Under the pieces are notes generated by a model. It searched no databases, was not told the DNA's origin, and saw only the letters and a program-made list of their open reading frames with translations. This document shows positions 45,222 to 55,486 of a DNA stretch of 64,000 nt, in pieces. The position numbers and the translations under genes were made by a program. This DNA is from Pseudevernia furfuracea (Eukaryota; Ascomycota; Lecanoromycetes; Lecanorales; Parmeliaceae), in the NCBI GenBank assembly GCA_022315425.1, contig JAIUPT010000019.1:124001-188000 (forward strand), given 5' to 3'. How positions within the stretch are numbered: position 1 is the first letter of the stretch; every line of letters begins with the position of its first letter.

Positions 45222-46152
45222 CTAATGCAGATGCAAAAACTGCGCAAACCATGCCACAGCCGCATTTTTAGCTCGCTCGAACCCCTTCCTCTGTTTCACA
45301 TCGTTCTGATCGCACCGTATGGCAAATCCGTGCATCAAGCCGGGGAAGTACTGGTAGTCGTATTCGAGATTCAAGCCGGGGATCACGCTGTTCGCGTACG
45401 CTTTCAACTCGGGGGTAAGTTGCGGGTCGTGCTCCGGGGCGATGATTTGAACGGGGACAGCAACGGCATCGATTTCCTCCTTTGTTGTCAGAGAAGGATG
45501 CGCGGTTGAGATGCAGTCGACCAGATTTTTGCCTAGCGCCATGTCAGTCCATGCGCATAGCTGATGGTGGCAATCCGTGCGACTGAGATACCTTTGGCTC
45601 CGAGCTGGAACACTGCCCAACCGCCGAAGCAGAACCCAATGGCCCCAAGCTTCTTGAAGCCGTGTTCCTGCCTCAAGGATTTGGCGCAGCTTTCGATCTC
45701 GGGGAAACGGATGTCCTTGGAGTTGCGACCGATGAATTCCCCGACGTTGAATTTGCCACTTTCCATCACGTCCGGGGTGACGACCTCACCTCCAAAGCTA
45801 AAGTATCGAGGTTTGCATCAGCCATTATCTTGGCTCGGCACTGATTCTGGACGAGTATGTTGACGGGACTCACAAGTCTGGAAGATAGACGGTGGCGTCT
45901 GCTTCTTTGGCGTAGTGGTCGGCGAGGAGACGGGCGTTGGCAAATGTCCATCCGAAGATGTCATGAACCATCATTATAGCGACCTGATTGCGTCTCGTGT
46001 CAATTCCGATCCGTCTGAGCTGCGTGGTCTTCGGAGTAGCGGCTGACCTCTTTATTGGAACCGGTGACATAGGTGTCGATTTTGGCGAGTTTGGTCTCTT
46101 TACCTGTGGGCTTGCCATCCCATTCGTATCCTGATAAGCAGCACTGAGACAT
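45222..46152 (-). CDS. Dienelactone hydrolase family protein
   Basis: Four exons, 46152-46048, 45983-45874, 45797-45592 and 45532-45222, with introns of 64, 76 and 59 bp, give 243 residues. The N-terminus MSQCCLSGYEWDGKPTG is typical of the fungal AIM2-like branch. VAIMMVHDIFGWTFANAR spans the first join and LPDFFGGEV the second. The nucleophile elbow is GFCFGG, i.e. a Cys nucleophile as in dienelactone hydrolases. IIAPEHDPQLTP offers the Asp and FPGLMHGFAIR the His, so the triad is complete. Bacterial relatives open the lactone ring of dienelactone in aromatic breakdown. Many fungal members have no defined substrate, so a general carboxylic-ester/lactone hydrolase role is all that can be claimed. 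Confidence 0.92.
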
Positions 46153-47008
46153 AGTCGGTCGGCTCTCGATGAGTGATTTGATGTTTACTTTTTTCTTTTT
46201 TTTTTATCTACTACAAAGGTGACGAGGGATTGTTTGTTGTCAGCAACAGCGTTGAGCTACTGAGGGGTGCAAGAATGTCGTCATGGTCAAAGTTTAAAGA
46301 TTGTAGGTGCAAGCCCACCTGCACGAAGCCTAAACATGGAGTGCAATATTTATTGATACTATGTACCTATTAATTATTCTTTCTATACGATAATACTGTA
46401 TGTCTGTACGTATGGATTCCGCTTCCTCCCTAAGGTAGTAAGTAGCCCGTCGCGGACTGACGGGCCGTCCCCTAGAGTACACTGTCGCTAAGTGTGGTGG
46501 TGGGCGATGCAATGCGAATACCTAGCCTCGCGCTTCGAGCTGTTGCTAAAGTAGATTCCGGATTCATTGCCGTGGGCATGACAGAGATGACACCCATCCA
46601 GGAATGATGGCCTTGCTATTGCATTATGCCGACGAGTCCCAATAGACGCGCTGTTTATTCCTCACTTGCTAGAGTAAGATACGTTATTCTTTTTGAACTG
46701 CAATTAACATTTGCAGTCAATGAATCCCATCCTGTTACTCCTGATACTCTGGCTACCTATAGAACACAAAACACTGGGACTTCTGCATGATTCACGAGAT
46801 GCATTGGCGCTTATGAAACCAGATCGCGCTCTCCAAAGACGCTTGCATGCAAATGAAGCGCTTGTCAGACCAGCCCAGCCCAGCTCCAGGGCCAAGATCG
46901 AAATCTTCAACGCGTAGAGTAGATCTGATCGACCCTCCGCCCGACGAGTTATTTCAAGTAGGTACAGTAAACCTCCATACCCCAAGCCAACGAGAAAAAA
47001 AATAAAAA
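46153..47008. other. Intergenic region
   Basis: Promoters of the divergent dienelactone-hydrolase-like and small secreted protein genes, with an AT-rich part around 46340-46420. No additional gene recognised. Confidence 0.5.
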
Positions 47009-47494
47009 ATGATCCGAGCCCTTCTCGCCATCCTACTCCACGTCCACCTAACCACCGCCTCCGCCCTCACGCTCCCACTTGCAATCAACACGCCAAGCGA
47101 GGCCAACCTCACGGCCCAAATGAACCGAATCGCCTGCCTCAGCGACCGCGGTCCCGACCCCCGACCCCTGAGCAACTTCTCGACCTGCATCCCCTCCCTC
47201 TTCCGCCTCTACGCCACCCCCCTCATCCACACCGTCATCGTCTGGGACCCCGGCGATTCCAAGAAGTGGGGGCCCGAGACCGATCTCGGGGGCTGTTATA
47301 TCCTGGTCCACGGTGGGCACCAGAGCGACGTCTTCGCGGTGGAAAGTCTGTTGGGACCGGCGGTTTGGGCGGTGGGGAAGTGCTTCGTCGGGAGCTCGGA
47401 GGGCCGGAATGTTTTTACGGCGAGGACGAGGGTGGGGCCGGGGAGTGTGTGGTGGTTGAGTCTTGTTCTGGAGAGGACGAGGGTGGGGGGGTAA
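47009..47494 (+). CDS. Small secreted protein (161 aa), function unknown
   Basis: The ATG at 47009 follows an A-rich leader (gagaaaaaaaataaaaa). Residues 1-19 are a signal peptide (LLAILLHVHLTTASA), after which the mature chain has NLTAQMNR, four cysteines (CLSD, STCIPS, GGCYIL, GKCFVG) able to form two disulfides and two N-glycosylation sequons (NLT, NFS). The pattern YATPLIHTVIVWDPGD is not a known domain to me. High third-position GC supports this frame over a longer overlapping minus-strand frame. Small, Cys-containing secreted proteins of this size are candidates for host- or environment-interacting proteins, but nothing in the sequence proves that. Confidence 0.6.
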   Translation: MIRALLAILLHVHLTTASALTLPLAINTPSEANLTAQMNRIACLSDRGPDPRPLSNFSTCIPSLFRLYATPLIHTVIVWDPGDSKKWGPETDLGGCYILVHGGHQSDVFAVESLLGPAVWAVGKCFVGSSEGRNVFTARTRVGPGSVWWLSLVLERTRVGG

Positions 47495-48286
47495 ATACAT
47501 GGTAGTTCTTGCGTAGGAAGGAGGAGTGGAGTTGGAAAAATGAGCATGTTTCCTCCTTGTTGACGCGCGAACGAGTTTTCTGTCCTTCAATGTTCGCGTC
47601 CATAACCTTTCTACATGACACAGCTCCGCGATCACAGATGGCTGAAATAATTGCGAAAACAGTGCTGGCCGAAAATACTTGGGGACATCTGCTTCGCAAT
47701 GGTGTCGCTGCTGCCTGGCACATGCGAAAACATACTTTGGCACGCTCGGGACGGCGATGAAGGTTTGAGCATTATTTGATGCAAGTTACTTCCTTCGTCC
47801 AGGCTCATCTGCCTCCCACTCACGGATGGGTTCTGATCCACCCATACCTCTTTTCTAGCCTCGAATTGTCGCATCTAGCAATAATCCGAGCAGCCATCGT
47901 CGTTTTTACTCATACCGGTCTCGAATCGTCCCAAAAGACCTACCTTACCCATTTCTACCTAGCCTCAAACGTCGCGACTACCCATTTTGATCCTTCCAAC
48001 TGTAGTTATGTGTTTCTCCCAAAAAAATCCGCAAATACGCGGACGCTCAAGATGCTAGTTTCCCTCGACATTTTATAATTTCATTGGTCTTTTCTTTTCT
48101 TTTCCGGCTATAAGTTCGCTAATGTAAGCGCAAGAGGAAGCAATGCTCGAGGGCGGAGATAAGTACGAATTTGCCGTACTCTACTCGCAGAGTATCACCG
48201 GGCCGCCGTACCTCCGAATGACCTCACAATTACTCGGAATCGATGCTGTGTGTCCTTAGTGGCGGCAATGATGGAGATGGGATGAC

Positions 48287-48356
48287 TGCGAGCAGCCCCG
48301 GTTTGCCGTTCGAAGTGCGAGTCAACACTTCGAACGGCAAACCGGGGCTGCTCGCA
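48287..48356. repeat. Perfect 31-bp inverted repeat with 8-bp loop
   Basis: Arm 1 at 48287-48317 (begins tgcgagcagccccgg) and arm 2 at 48326-48356 are exact reverse complements over 31 bases, separated by cgagtcaa. The stem is GC-rich and would form a very stable hairpin. Pairing ends abruptly at both sides. Confidence 0.95.
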
Positions 48357-48444
48357 TCTACAAACCGTCCTTGACAAAACTCTTGAAAATAGCTATTGAA
48401 TTAAGGAGCCTCGAATAGATAATCCGGTGAACATCAAATTCACC

Positions 48445-48530
48445 ACCCGAACATTGCCTCGCATCCTCATCCTCGGCGCCACCGGTTACTTACTCTATAC
48501 ATCGGATCAGCCTTAGGCATTATTTATTGG
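48445..48530 (+). pseudogene. Possible remnant of an NAD(P)-binding (NmrA-like) gene start
   Basis: The plus strand reads RILILGATGYL, the usual N-terminal dinucleotide-binding beta-alpha turn. Skipping an 11-bp segment (tacttactcta) continues it as YIGSALG. A stop follows soon in the direct frame, no upstream ATG fits and no downstream domain can be followed. This is a tiny fragment, so chance similarity remains possible. Confidence 0.25.
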
Positions 48531-49237
48531 ACACGGTCGTCGTGTCAGGCCGGCACTGGTTCAAGCAACGGCAGGGAGCAGCACGCCATCTGGAGTTTAT
48601 CATTTCTTCGGCCCGGTTTTTCGAAGCCGCGAGGAGTGGCAAAACGTACATCTGTGTCGAGATTCCCCTTGGAGCCGACGAGTCGGACGGGGCCTTGTGC
48701 GTGTTTTGACGAACCTGTCGGAGGGCCTTCGGTGCGGCGATTGAGAAGCCACCGTTTGATCACAGGGGGACTGGTGTCTATCCCGTATTTGATATCTCAC
48801 GACATCGGAGGAGTCGATGAGGGACACGTCTAGAGCAGAGCAATCGCTCGGATGGTTGCCTAGGAAGAAGGGATTTGTGGCTGGCATGGATGTGTATGTA
48901 ACGGCCTTCGTGGCGGCGCAGGAGAAGGTCTAGCCATGTGGAATGCGTTATTCACCTGTGGATGGTCACGAACCACGAGACGTATTCATTCATTCATTCG
49001 ATGCTTACAGTGGACAGGACAGTAGGCCCGTGAAGACATTGATATCATCGATCGATAAGAAGAAGTAAGAAGGGTTTGGCAGGATTGCGATTGCATCAAC
49101 ATTTTCTCGTGGATAATCGCGCATCATATTCAGAAACGCTCACTCCCTTACCACAATCCAACCCGGCCAACCCGTACCTCCATTTGCGATCTCACTTCAC
49201 AGAACCCTTGTTCTCCCCAGCATCTCTTCCAACCCCC

Positions 49238-49907
49238 TCACTCCTCTCTCTGAATCCGTTCCACCTGCTTAAAACGTTCCCTCGTCGTCTCCCTCCCACC
49301 CTCATACCCAACCCCCATCGCCTCCTTCGCAATCCTCTTCGCCTCCTGATCCAACAAGCCCTTCACCCACCAATAATCCTGCAGCTGCACCAAAATCGAA
49401 ATCAGCAACCAGCCATTCATTACTCCCCCTCGTCCCAACAAACCACAAAAAACCCAGCACCGAATCCAAGAAACCAAAAAACCCCCCCCCAAGGTGGGAA
49501 CAAAACAAAGGAGAAGAAGAAGAAGAAGAAAAAGAAGAAGAAAAAGGAGCAAAAACCCCCCGGCTCACCCAAGCAAGACACTCGTCCTTCCCCCACCTCG
49601 GCCGCTTACACATCACCGCCTGGAACCGCTCCAGCAGATCCCTGCCCACGTCGTCGTCGTCCCGAGGGCGCTCGACGGGGAAGCGGCGCCCGTCGGCGAC
49701 GAAGCCGGTCAGGAAGAGATCCGTGCCGAGTTCCCGGTTCAGGTATTCGTGGCCGTCGTCGCGGGTGTGGGCGCCGCCGCGGCGGCAGTCGTGCATGCGC
49801 AAGGCGAGGCTGACGACGAGGGTTGTGTTGGGGGGGAACGGCGGCGGAGACGGGGGTGGGGGTGGAGGGGAGGGAGGGGTGCAAGGTTGGGGGTCGGGGG
49901 GATCCAT
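49238..49907 (-). CDS. Small proline-rich protein of unknown function (two exons)
   Basis: Exons 49907-49569 and 49384-49238 give 161 residues. The 184-bp intron starts GTGAGC, has a GCTGAT branch site and ends GTGCAG; a second in-frame acceptor lies 6 bp further on. Residues 1-28 are almost only Pro plus Ser. A folded-looking part follows: LVVSLALRMHDCRRGGAH, HEYLNRELGTDLFLTG, GRDLLERFQAVMCKRP, and ECLAW joined by the splice to LQDYWWVKGLLDQEAKR. The charged C-terminus (RETTRERFKQVERIQREE) is likely helical. I do not recognise the family. The consistent phases and strong splice signals support a real gene. A 17-base G/C homopolymer sits just upstream of the ATG. Confidence 0.55.
49511..49548. 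repeat. (GAA)n-rich tract in an intron
   Basis: Purine-only GAA/AAG repeats on the plus strand, i.e. a long pyrimidine tract in the intron of the minus-strand gene. Confidence 0.85.
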
Positions 49908-49916
49908 CTTTTTGGT

Positions 49917-49933
49917 GGGGGGGGGGGGGGGGG
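49917..49933. repeat. 17-base G homopolymer
   Basis: An uninterrupted run of 17 G on the plus strand, about 10 bp upstream of the ATG at 49907 (a C-tract in the probable 5' UTR of that minus-strand gene). Confidence 0.9.
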
Positions 49934-50811
49934 ATTTGTGAGGATGTGTTGGATTGAAGAATGGGTTGGGGGAACGGGTAGAGGGTGGAAGATTGTAAGT
50001 TGGGAAGAGGGGAGCGGGTTTTTTTCTTTCTTTTCAAAATGGGATCTTGTCATCGCTTGTGTTTGTTTGTGTGCTTGAAGCAAACGGGATCTGTTTATGC
50101 AAGATGAGCTTGGGCGGAGACTGCTGGCTGGTACAGCGCAACGCTTGCTGCAATCAAAGAAGTTCTCGGCTAGCTAATCGGAGTCGGGGGGTTTTTGGCT
50201 CGCACCATTTTCACACCGCTGTCTTGGTCATCCTCTTGAGCTTGTGTTAGCCAAACGACTCGCCCACGGTGTTTTTGGGTCCAACCTCTCTTACACACCC
50301 AAAAAATTGGCTGTGCGAGACTGTTGGATTGGCAACGCGCTCACTCGGGTCCTCTCGAGGAGCTTGCCTGGCTGCGAGCTGAGGTGCCGGATGTTGAACT
50401 TACATGATGAAAGCCCAGACCTGTACAGGTAGTCTTGCCTTCCATGTCAAATAGATATTGAGACCCCCCGATCATGAAGGCATACTCCCTAGGTCATCAA
50501 GCCTGTGAATGCAATTTTGCTAGCATAAGCTTCGTCCATTGTTGCCGGTCATCACTGTCGGCCATCTTCTTGGCCCTCACTTAGCAAAGCCCCCGGCACG
50601 TCATCACCGTATCCAACATCTGTTTATCTCTTTTTTGGGCAAGGAAATACAACCCAGGCCACCATGTGTGACAGCATGGGAAGGGACATGACGGTTTTCC
50701 AAATAGAGAACGCAACGGCAGAGTAAATCCGTCACTTGCCTGAGACGCAATTCGAGAGCAGTCTGCTGCCCGTGCCATCTGTAAGAGACAACGAGTCTTC
50801 GAGGTGGACAG
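49934..50811. other. Intergenic region
   Basis: 5' side of the proline-rich gene and 3' side of the sulfotransferase-like gene. Short frames only, nothing recognised. Confidence 0.5.
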
Positions 50812-51633
50812 TCAATACCACTGTCGCCGTGTCCACCCCGCCGCAAACAGAGCCACCCCCACAGAAGCCACAATGAAGCCCAGATTTCTCGAAATATTCA
50901 ACAGGCTCCTCTTCTGAAACTCTTTCGACCTCTCCGCCAACGTGCCCCTTTCATTCAACCTCGGAAACGGAACACCGGGCTTTTCCTTGCCCAAAAAACC
51001 ACAAAGCGGACCCCAGCCCTCCTTCAAATCAAACTCCAGCAACCTCTCCTTAGGACAGACTCTCCTAACGAGCTCATAATGCTCCTTGTAAACCGTCTTC
51101 GCATTCTGCTGCAGTTCCTTCTTACTTCCAGCTCGAAAGAAACCCTTTTCATCCTTGAATACATAACTGAACATCCGCGCCGTAGGTCCTATTAACTGCG
51201 GGTCTAAATACTGTAGTATCCGATGGATCGGGAGGTAATACTCCGTAACAAGGCCTTGGAAACTTTCATACCAAGCCTCGACCTCCCGCTCCACCAAGAC
51301 GACTTTAGCATCCGGGTAAGCATTGATGAGGTCTTCGGCAAAGCAGATACAGGGCGAATCAGTCACCGCGCCGTAACTGCCGAGTAGTTGATCCCATTGC
51401 TGTCGAGTGAAGAGGTCGCCGTTGTGGTGGTATTTGGCTTCAAACGCGGCCGTCCATGCGGGGAGGTGGTCGAGTTGGTAGAGGGCCGTGTAGCCATGAT
51501 AGGTGGGACTGCAGCCGAGGAGTTCGAGTGCGGCTTGCATGGAGACGGTGCCGGTACGAGGCATGCCCAATGATAGGACTTGCATCGGGACAGTCCGGGC
51601 ACTGTCCAGGCTTTTCCGGGGAGATCCTCTCAT
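50812..51633 (-). CDS. Sulfotransferase-like P-loop protein (Sulfotransfer_4 family)
   Basis: A 273-residue single-exon protein. The open frame starts at a GTG at 51657; the first ATG (51633) is used. The 5' PAPS/P-loop motif is VLSLGMPRTGTVSMQAAL at about residue 18. LLGCSPTYHGY and PWD-like WDQLLGSYGAVTDSPC follow. DAKVVLVEREVEAWYESF is the 3'-phosphate-binding region and HYELVRRVCPKERLLEFDLKEGW carries the C-terminal signature before PLCGFLGKEKPGVPFPRLNE, all diagnostic for this large fungal group. The last 25 residues contain a transmembrane helix (GFIVASVGVALFAAGW), so the protein is probably tail-anchored. Databases often label these proteins as NAD-dependent epimerase or P-loop protein. 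The acceptor substrate is unknown. Confidence 0.88.
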   Translation of the reverse strand: MRGSPRKSLDSARTVPMQVLSLGMPRTGTVSMQAALELLGCSPTYHGYTALYQLDHLPAWTAAFEAKYHHNGDLFTRQQWDQLLGSYGAVTDSPCICFAEDLINAYPDAKVVLVEREVEAWYESFQGLVTEYYLPIHRILQYLDPQLIGPTARMFSYVFKDEKGFFRAGSKKELQQNAKTVYKEHYELVRRVCPKERLLEFDLKEGWGPLCGFLGKEKPGVPFPRLNERGTLAERSKEFQKRSLLNISRNLGFIVASVGVALFAAGWTRRQWY

Positions 51634-52552
51634 CGTGGAAGTTTTGTGTAAACACACTTAATACAGCTTCAACTTCGTGACAGTCTATGAGTCTTGGTTT
51701 CGAAAGGACGTCGAGGTAATCATCTAGGTAATGAACCATTCTGCAAAGAGCTGAAAATACTTCATTTAGACTGCAAAGGAAGTCATTTTTCTCTCCCTGT
51801 TTTCTAATCAACGTACTGGATCCGGGCTCTAGTGAAGCCCGAGCAGTGAGTGTGTGGGATTCTGAGTCGTCAGCACTAGTTGTTGATGGCGCACGAGTCT
51901 TGGCGCGGATCACGTGATGTTCGCGTTCGTGCACGTTAAGCGATCAAGCCTTTGTTAGCCCTACCACCAAAGTTATGCGCGCTCCTTGTCATCAGAGTGG
52001 GCAGGTGCAGCCTTGTAGGCTTTTGCGACTAGCTTTATATAGCATAGCGTCTTGGCGGAGGGGTATACCCTTCTGCAGAAGGCTTCCATAGACCAATCAT
52101 CCTTCTACCTACAGCTTACTGGGGTTGCCTTGTTCCTCTTGTTCGTGTACCATAGATATTCTATCAGAGTGGGCAGGTGCACCGATTATGGTCCGCCATA
52201 CCGATCCCGACTTACCCTCAGACCTCCAGGAAAACACGGTGCTCCAAATGTGAAAGATGACTGCGATGGCAACGGATGTTGAGCTGGGGAGTAGACTGGG
52301 ATACTTTCTTCCTTCTCGTAACATTTTCTAGAACGCACACACATGCCGCAGAAAACGCGATGGAGGCAACACAGGACACTTCAGCGTGAATGTCTCGGGG
52401 GGCACGAAGGGTCGCTTTCTATATACAGCGAGTACCTGCCGCACAAACGACAACTACTCGAAACGATGCCAGCCATCGCTCCATTCCGTCCCTACTGACC
52501 AAAAGACGGAAACCCGGACAAAGCCCTCCGACCCGTTCACTCCATCATTCCA
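51634..52552. other. Intergenic region with a 19-bp direct repeat
   Basis: atcagagtgggcaggtgca occurs at 51991-52009 and again at 52163-52181, both in the same orientation. Otherwise the region holds the promoter of the sulfotransferase-like gene and the 3' flank of the DUF3455 gene. Confidence 0.55.
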
Positions 52553-53300
52553 TCAATCATAAAACCAATACAGAGCCGCGTACTGACTTTGAACCGTCGC
52601 ACCGGAGCCACTACAGCTCGCCGGCGCCTTCCCTCCCGCCGTCTCCACCCTGTACACCTCGTTCAACCCCACGCTCCCCGCCACACTCGTCAACGCCTTC
52701 CAATCCACAGCCCCGTACCCCTGCGGTCCCGCATTCGCCCCCGACGGAGCGGGTATATCGCCCACGGAGGACCCGTACAGTAGCCCATCGCCGAAGAGGT
52801 CCCAAGTCGGCACGCCGGTGGCGGTGAAGTGGTGTTCTCCGATCACCGGAAAGCCGGACTGCTGGATTTGAGCAACGGTTTCGCCGATCAGAGCGGTTGG
52901 CAGCGCGTTTAGGGTGGCTTGACCTTGGCTGACGGACATTGCTGGGAGGAGTTGTGCTACGTTGAAGAGTGCTGCGGTGGCACCGATGGAGATGGGGGTG
53001 CTGGCGGAGGAGGCGCAGGTGTAGTTTTGGGTGCCGCGGCCGAGGGTGATGTACTTGAGGGTTCCGGTTGGGGCGGGGAGGGATGAAGCGCCTAATGTTG
53101 TTAGAGTTGGCGTTTGAGAATGGGGTTGGGAGCGACTTACCATCGGTAAGGACTGGGCTGTAGGCTGAGAGATTGGGTAATGTGGCTCGGATTTCGTTCG
53201 GCAAGGCATCTCGTTTCGAGGGACGGGCTTCGGTGAGGGTGAATAGGGCGAGGAAGAAGCCTAGTAGAGTGGCGAGGAAGGAGACATGAGAAGCGGTCAT
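52553..53300 (-). CDS. Secreted DUF3455-family protein
   Basis: Exons 53300-53141 and 53091-52553, with a 49-bp GTAAGT..ATTAG intron (CTCTAAC branch site), give 232 residues. Residues 1-25 are a signal peptide ending near LTEARP, and a KR site follows. The rest matches the DUF3455 layout: LKYITLGRGTQNYTCAS, a helical hydrophobic middle (AALFNVAQLLP), GEHHFTATGVPTWDL, AVDWKALTSVAGSVG and VYRVETAGGKAPASC, ending in YAALYWFYD. Fungal members are abundant extracellular proteins, sometimes called malate-dehydrogenase-like for historical reasons, with no proven reaction. It is separated by about 1 kb of sequence without recognised genes from SPS19. Confidence 0.88.
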
Positions 53301-54368
53301 CTCGGGGCGCGAGGGTGTTGCTATTTGTATAAAGAACAATGAATTAATTGGCCGTCACAGAGCCCCTAGGTGTATGTACCAAAATACAAGCGCTGAAGCT
53401 GCAAGACCAAGTACGCAGGGACAGCCTTGTTGGAGGGTGATAACAAGAAAAAATCACGTCCTTAGTCTACAGCTGTCGGCCTCTTGTATATCTCTGCGGA
53501 CTTGACATTTCAAGCACCTCGGGACCATGCTCTTCTTATGCGGGTTCGAAAAGTCAACCTCGAGACTAGATACATGCCAACTTTGAAGAGACTACCTTAG
53601 AAATGGTTGTCAGCGCTTGCATTCCGTAGTTGCGAGCACTCCGCCTTGGGAAACAGTAAAGTAACTAAAGTAGAGAAGGCATTTCCCCACGTGAAACTCT
53701 ATTTCGAGGAGCGGACAGCAAAGGGTTCATGTGGGTGGAGGTTCGTTTTGTACACACTACTCCCTTTATGAGAAGTTGGAGCGAGATCATGTCGAGGGAC
53801 CGAGACCATAACTGACCCTTGGAGCCTCACTCATGCAGCTACTTATATAGTCCTTTGTGCGCACCACTGACAGAGAACTGTTTACCGCGCCTAATGTCTC
53901 AAAGGCGGCCGCAGCGCCTAGGGAATAATTTTGATTGGCTTCGCTGATTAGTTGCATATCAAACCCTTATCCACGGCGAATGCACCCCCACTTGCTGCGA
54001 GAATCCGGGCTCCGCGCGATGCCCGTTTTTTCAACTCTCCGGAAAGTTGGAAAATTCCATTCTTAATGTAAGTTAATTGAAGTTTGGAACTTTGGAAGCC
54101 TATTCTCCACGGGGGTAATAAATACTCTACTACATATCGCTGAGTCTTTGCTGGGGTCTGCCAAGAAAGCGCACATGTTGCACGTGCCGAAAAATACTTA
54201 GCATCTTGGCAGCCTCTTGCCCTGAGATCCGTAAGCAGTATCATGACGCCTACCAAGCTGGCTCATCCTCCATAGGGGTGTCAGTAGCTTGCACATCGCG
54301 TGGCGGATGATCAAACAGACAATGACGTTCTGCAAACATTTCTTCAATGAAATAAATACTCATATAAC
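53301..54368. other. 1.07-kb intergenic region
   Basis: Promoter side of the DUF3455 gene and 3' side of SPS19. Only short frames without family features. Confidence 0.5.
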
Positions 54369-55486
54369 TCATAGCTTCGACTTCTTGCCACCCTTGACTC
54401 CAGTCACAACTTCATCGCCCAGAAGAAAGTCCGGGTACTTGAATCCGCCCATATTCGGCGTTGTCGTCCGCCATGCTGCTCCGTCGACTGTAAACCAAAA
54501 GTATCAGCACACTGCCAGTCCAATTCTTCCACTCAATGGGAGGGAGTCTACTCACCGACAAGCGCCTGCCCATTCACATAGTTCCCAGCATCCGAGAACA
54601 AAAAGATGGTGGCGTCTGAAATCTCCTTCACAGTGCCCCACCTTCCGAGTGGGATGTTTTTCAAAGAACTAGCCAAGTCGTCCGTCTTCGATAATCTTTC
54701 CATGCCTTCTGTACCACCGATGGGCCCGGGTGCGATAACATTGGACGTGACGCCTCTGGGGCCAAATTCGAGAGCCAGACTATTGGATAGAGCATCAACG
54801 CCAGCTTTGGCGACGCTTACATGAGTCTGGAGGGGCATCGCAGTGTAGTGGAGTGTGGCGGAGATGAAGATGATCCGGCCTCCGGTCCCTGTGAGGGGTG
54901 CTGTCTTTCCGTCTGACTTGTGCTTGCCTGCTGAGGTGACGAGATGGGGGAGTGTTGCTTTGACCGTATTATACGAGCCTAGCACATCGATGTCCATGAC
55001 AGATTTGAAGGCATTTGTACTGAGCTGATTGATGGAGGCGAGAAAGTTGCCTGCTGCTCCAGCGCTGAAGAAATTCAGCTACTTCGAATAACTCTTGCCT
55101 TTGCCATGAACTCACATCACGAAATCGATCTTTCCAAGCTCTTTGACACACTTCTCCACAGCTGCTTGCATACTTTCAATACTCCTCACGTCTACTGACC
55201 CAAAGCCCAGGACTTTTGCGCCTTGCCTCGCAGTAGCGATATCCTTAGCCATTTTCTCTGTCTTGTCCACATTCCGCCCAATAATGCAAGCATTAGCGCC
55301 GAGATGAACCATGGCTCTGACCTGAGCGCTGCAGATGGTGCCAGCGCCACCTGTGCAGAACACTACCTTGTTTTCTGGAATGAGACCGTAAGCTCAAGCA
55401 CTACAAGTGTTCGACAAGGACCGAGTTGTACCGAAAATGCCATCTTTCCAGATATCGCTCACATACTCATGCTTGGCGAGAGGCAT
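54369..55486 (-). CDS. SPS19: Peroxisomal 2,4-dienoyl-CoA reductase (SDR family)
   Basis: Four exons, 55486-55432, 55374-55116, 55064-54556 and 54487-54369 (introns 57, 51 and 68 bp), give 313 residues. MPLAKHEYVSDIWKDGIFEN precedes the Rossmann motif CTGGAGTICSAQ (TGxxxGxG type, Thr for the first Gly). NADPH-type ACIIGRNVDK follows, then DFVIAGAAGNFLA (NNAG equivalent) and the catalytic region with FISATLHYTAMPLQTHVSVAKAG. In the DECR branch the usual SDR Tyr is replaced, as here, while the Lys of the Y-x-x-x-K position (SVAKAG) is kept. The last exon ends GGKKSKL, a canonical PTS1 peroxisome signal. The enzyme reduces 2,4-dienoyl-CoA during beta-oxidation of unsaturated fatty acids. It is divergent from the ATG33-like gene. 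Confidence 0.95.

Larger units (their letters stand above)
47495..49237. other. 1.7-kb intergenic region with a hairpin and a Rossmann-fold remnant
   Basis: Contains the perfect 31-bp inverted repeat at 48287-48356, a short NAD(P)-binding-like coding fragment near 48445-48530, and an ATTC tract near 48985-49000. No intact gene recognised. Confidence 0.5.

Noticed and set aside
47048..47743. 231-codon minus-strand frame overlapping the small secreted protein
   Set aside because: Pro/Arg/His-rich shadow frame produced by GC-rich third positions of the plus-strand gene; the plus frame has a signal peptide and better codon pattern.
49076..50078. Long plus-strand frames (about 245 and 194 codons) over the proline-rich gene
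   Set aside because: They translate homopolymer, GAA repeats and the antisense of a spliced gene; composition is Arg/Lys/Pro or Gly-only.
51440..51934. 164-codon minus-strand frame overlapping the sulfotransferase-like gene
   Set aside because: Its second half is the shifted frame of the true gene and the first half lies in the upstream region without domain features.
52052..52282. 76-codon plus-strand frame with a hydrophobic stretch
   Set aside because: Starts at TTG, contains one copy of the 19-bp direct repeat and has no supporting features.
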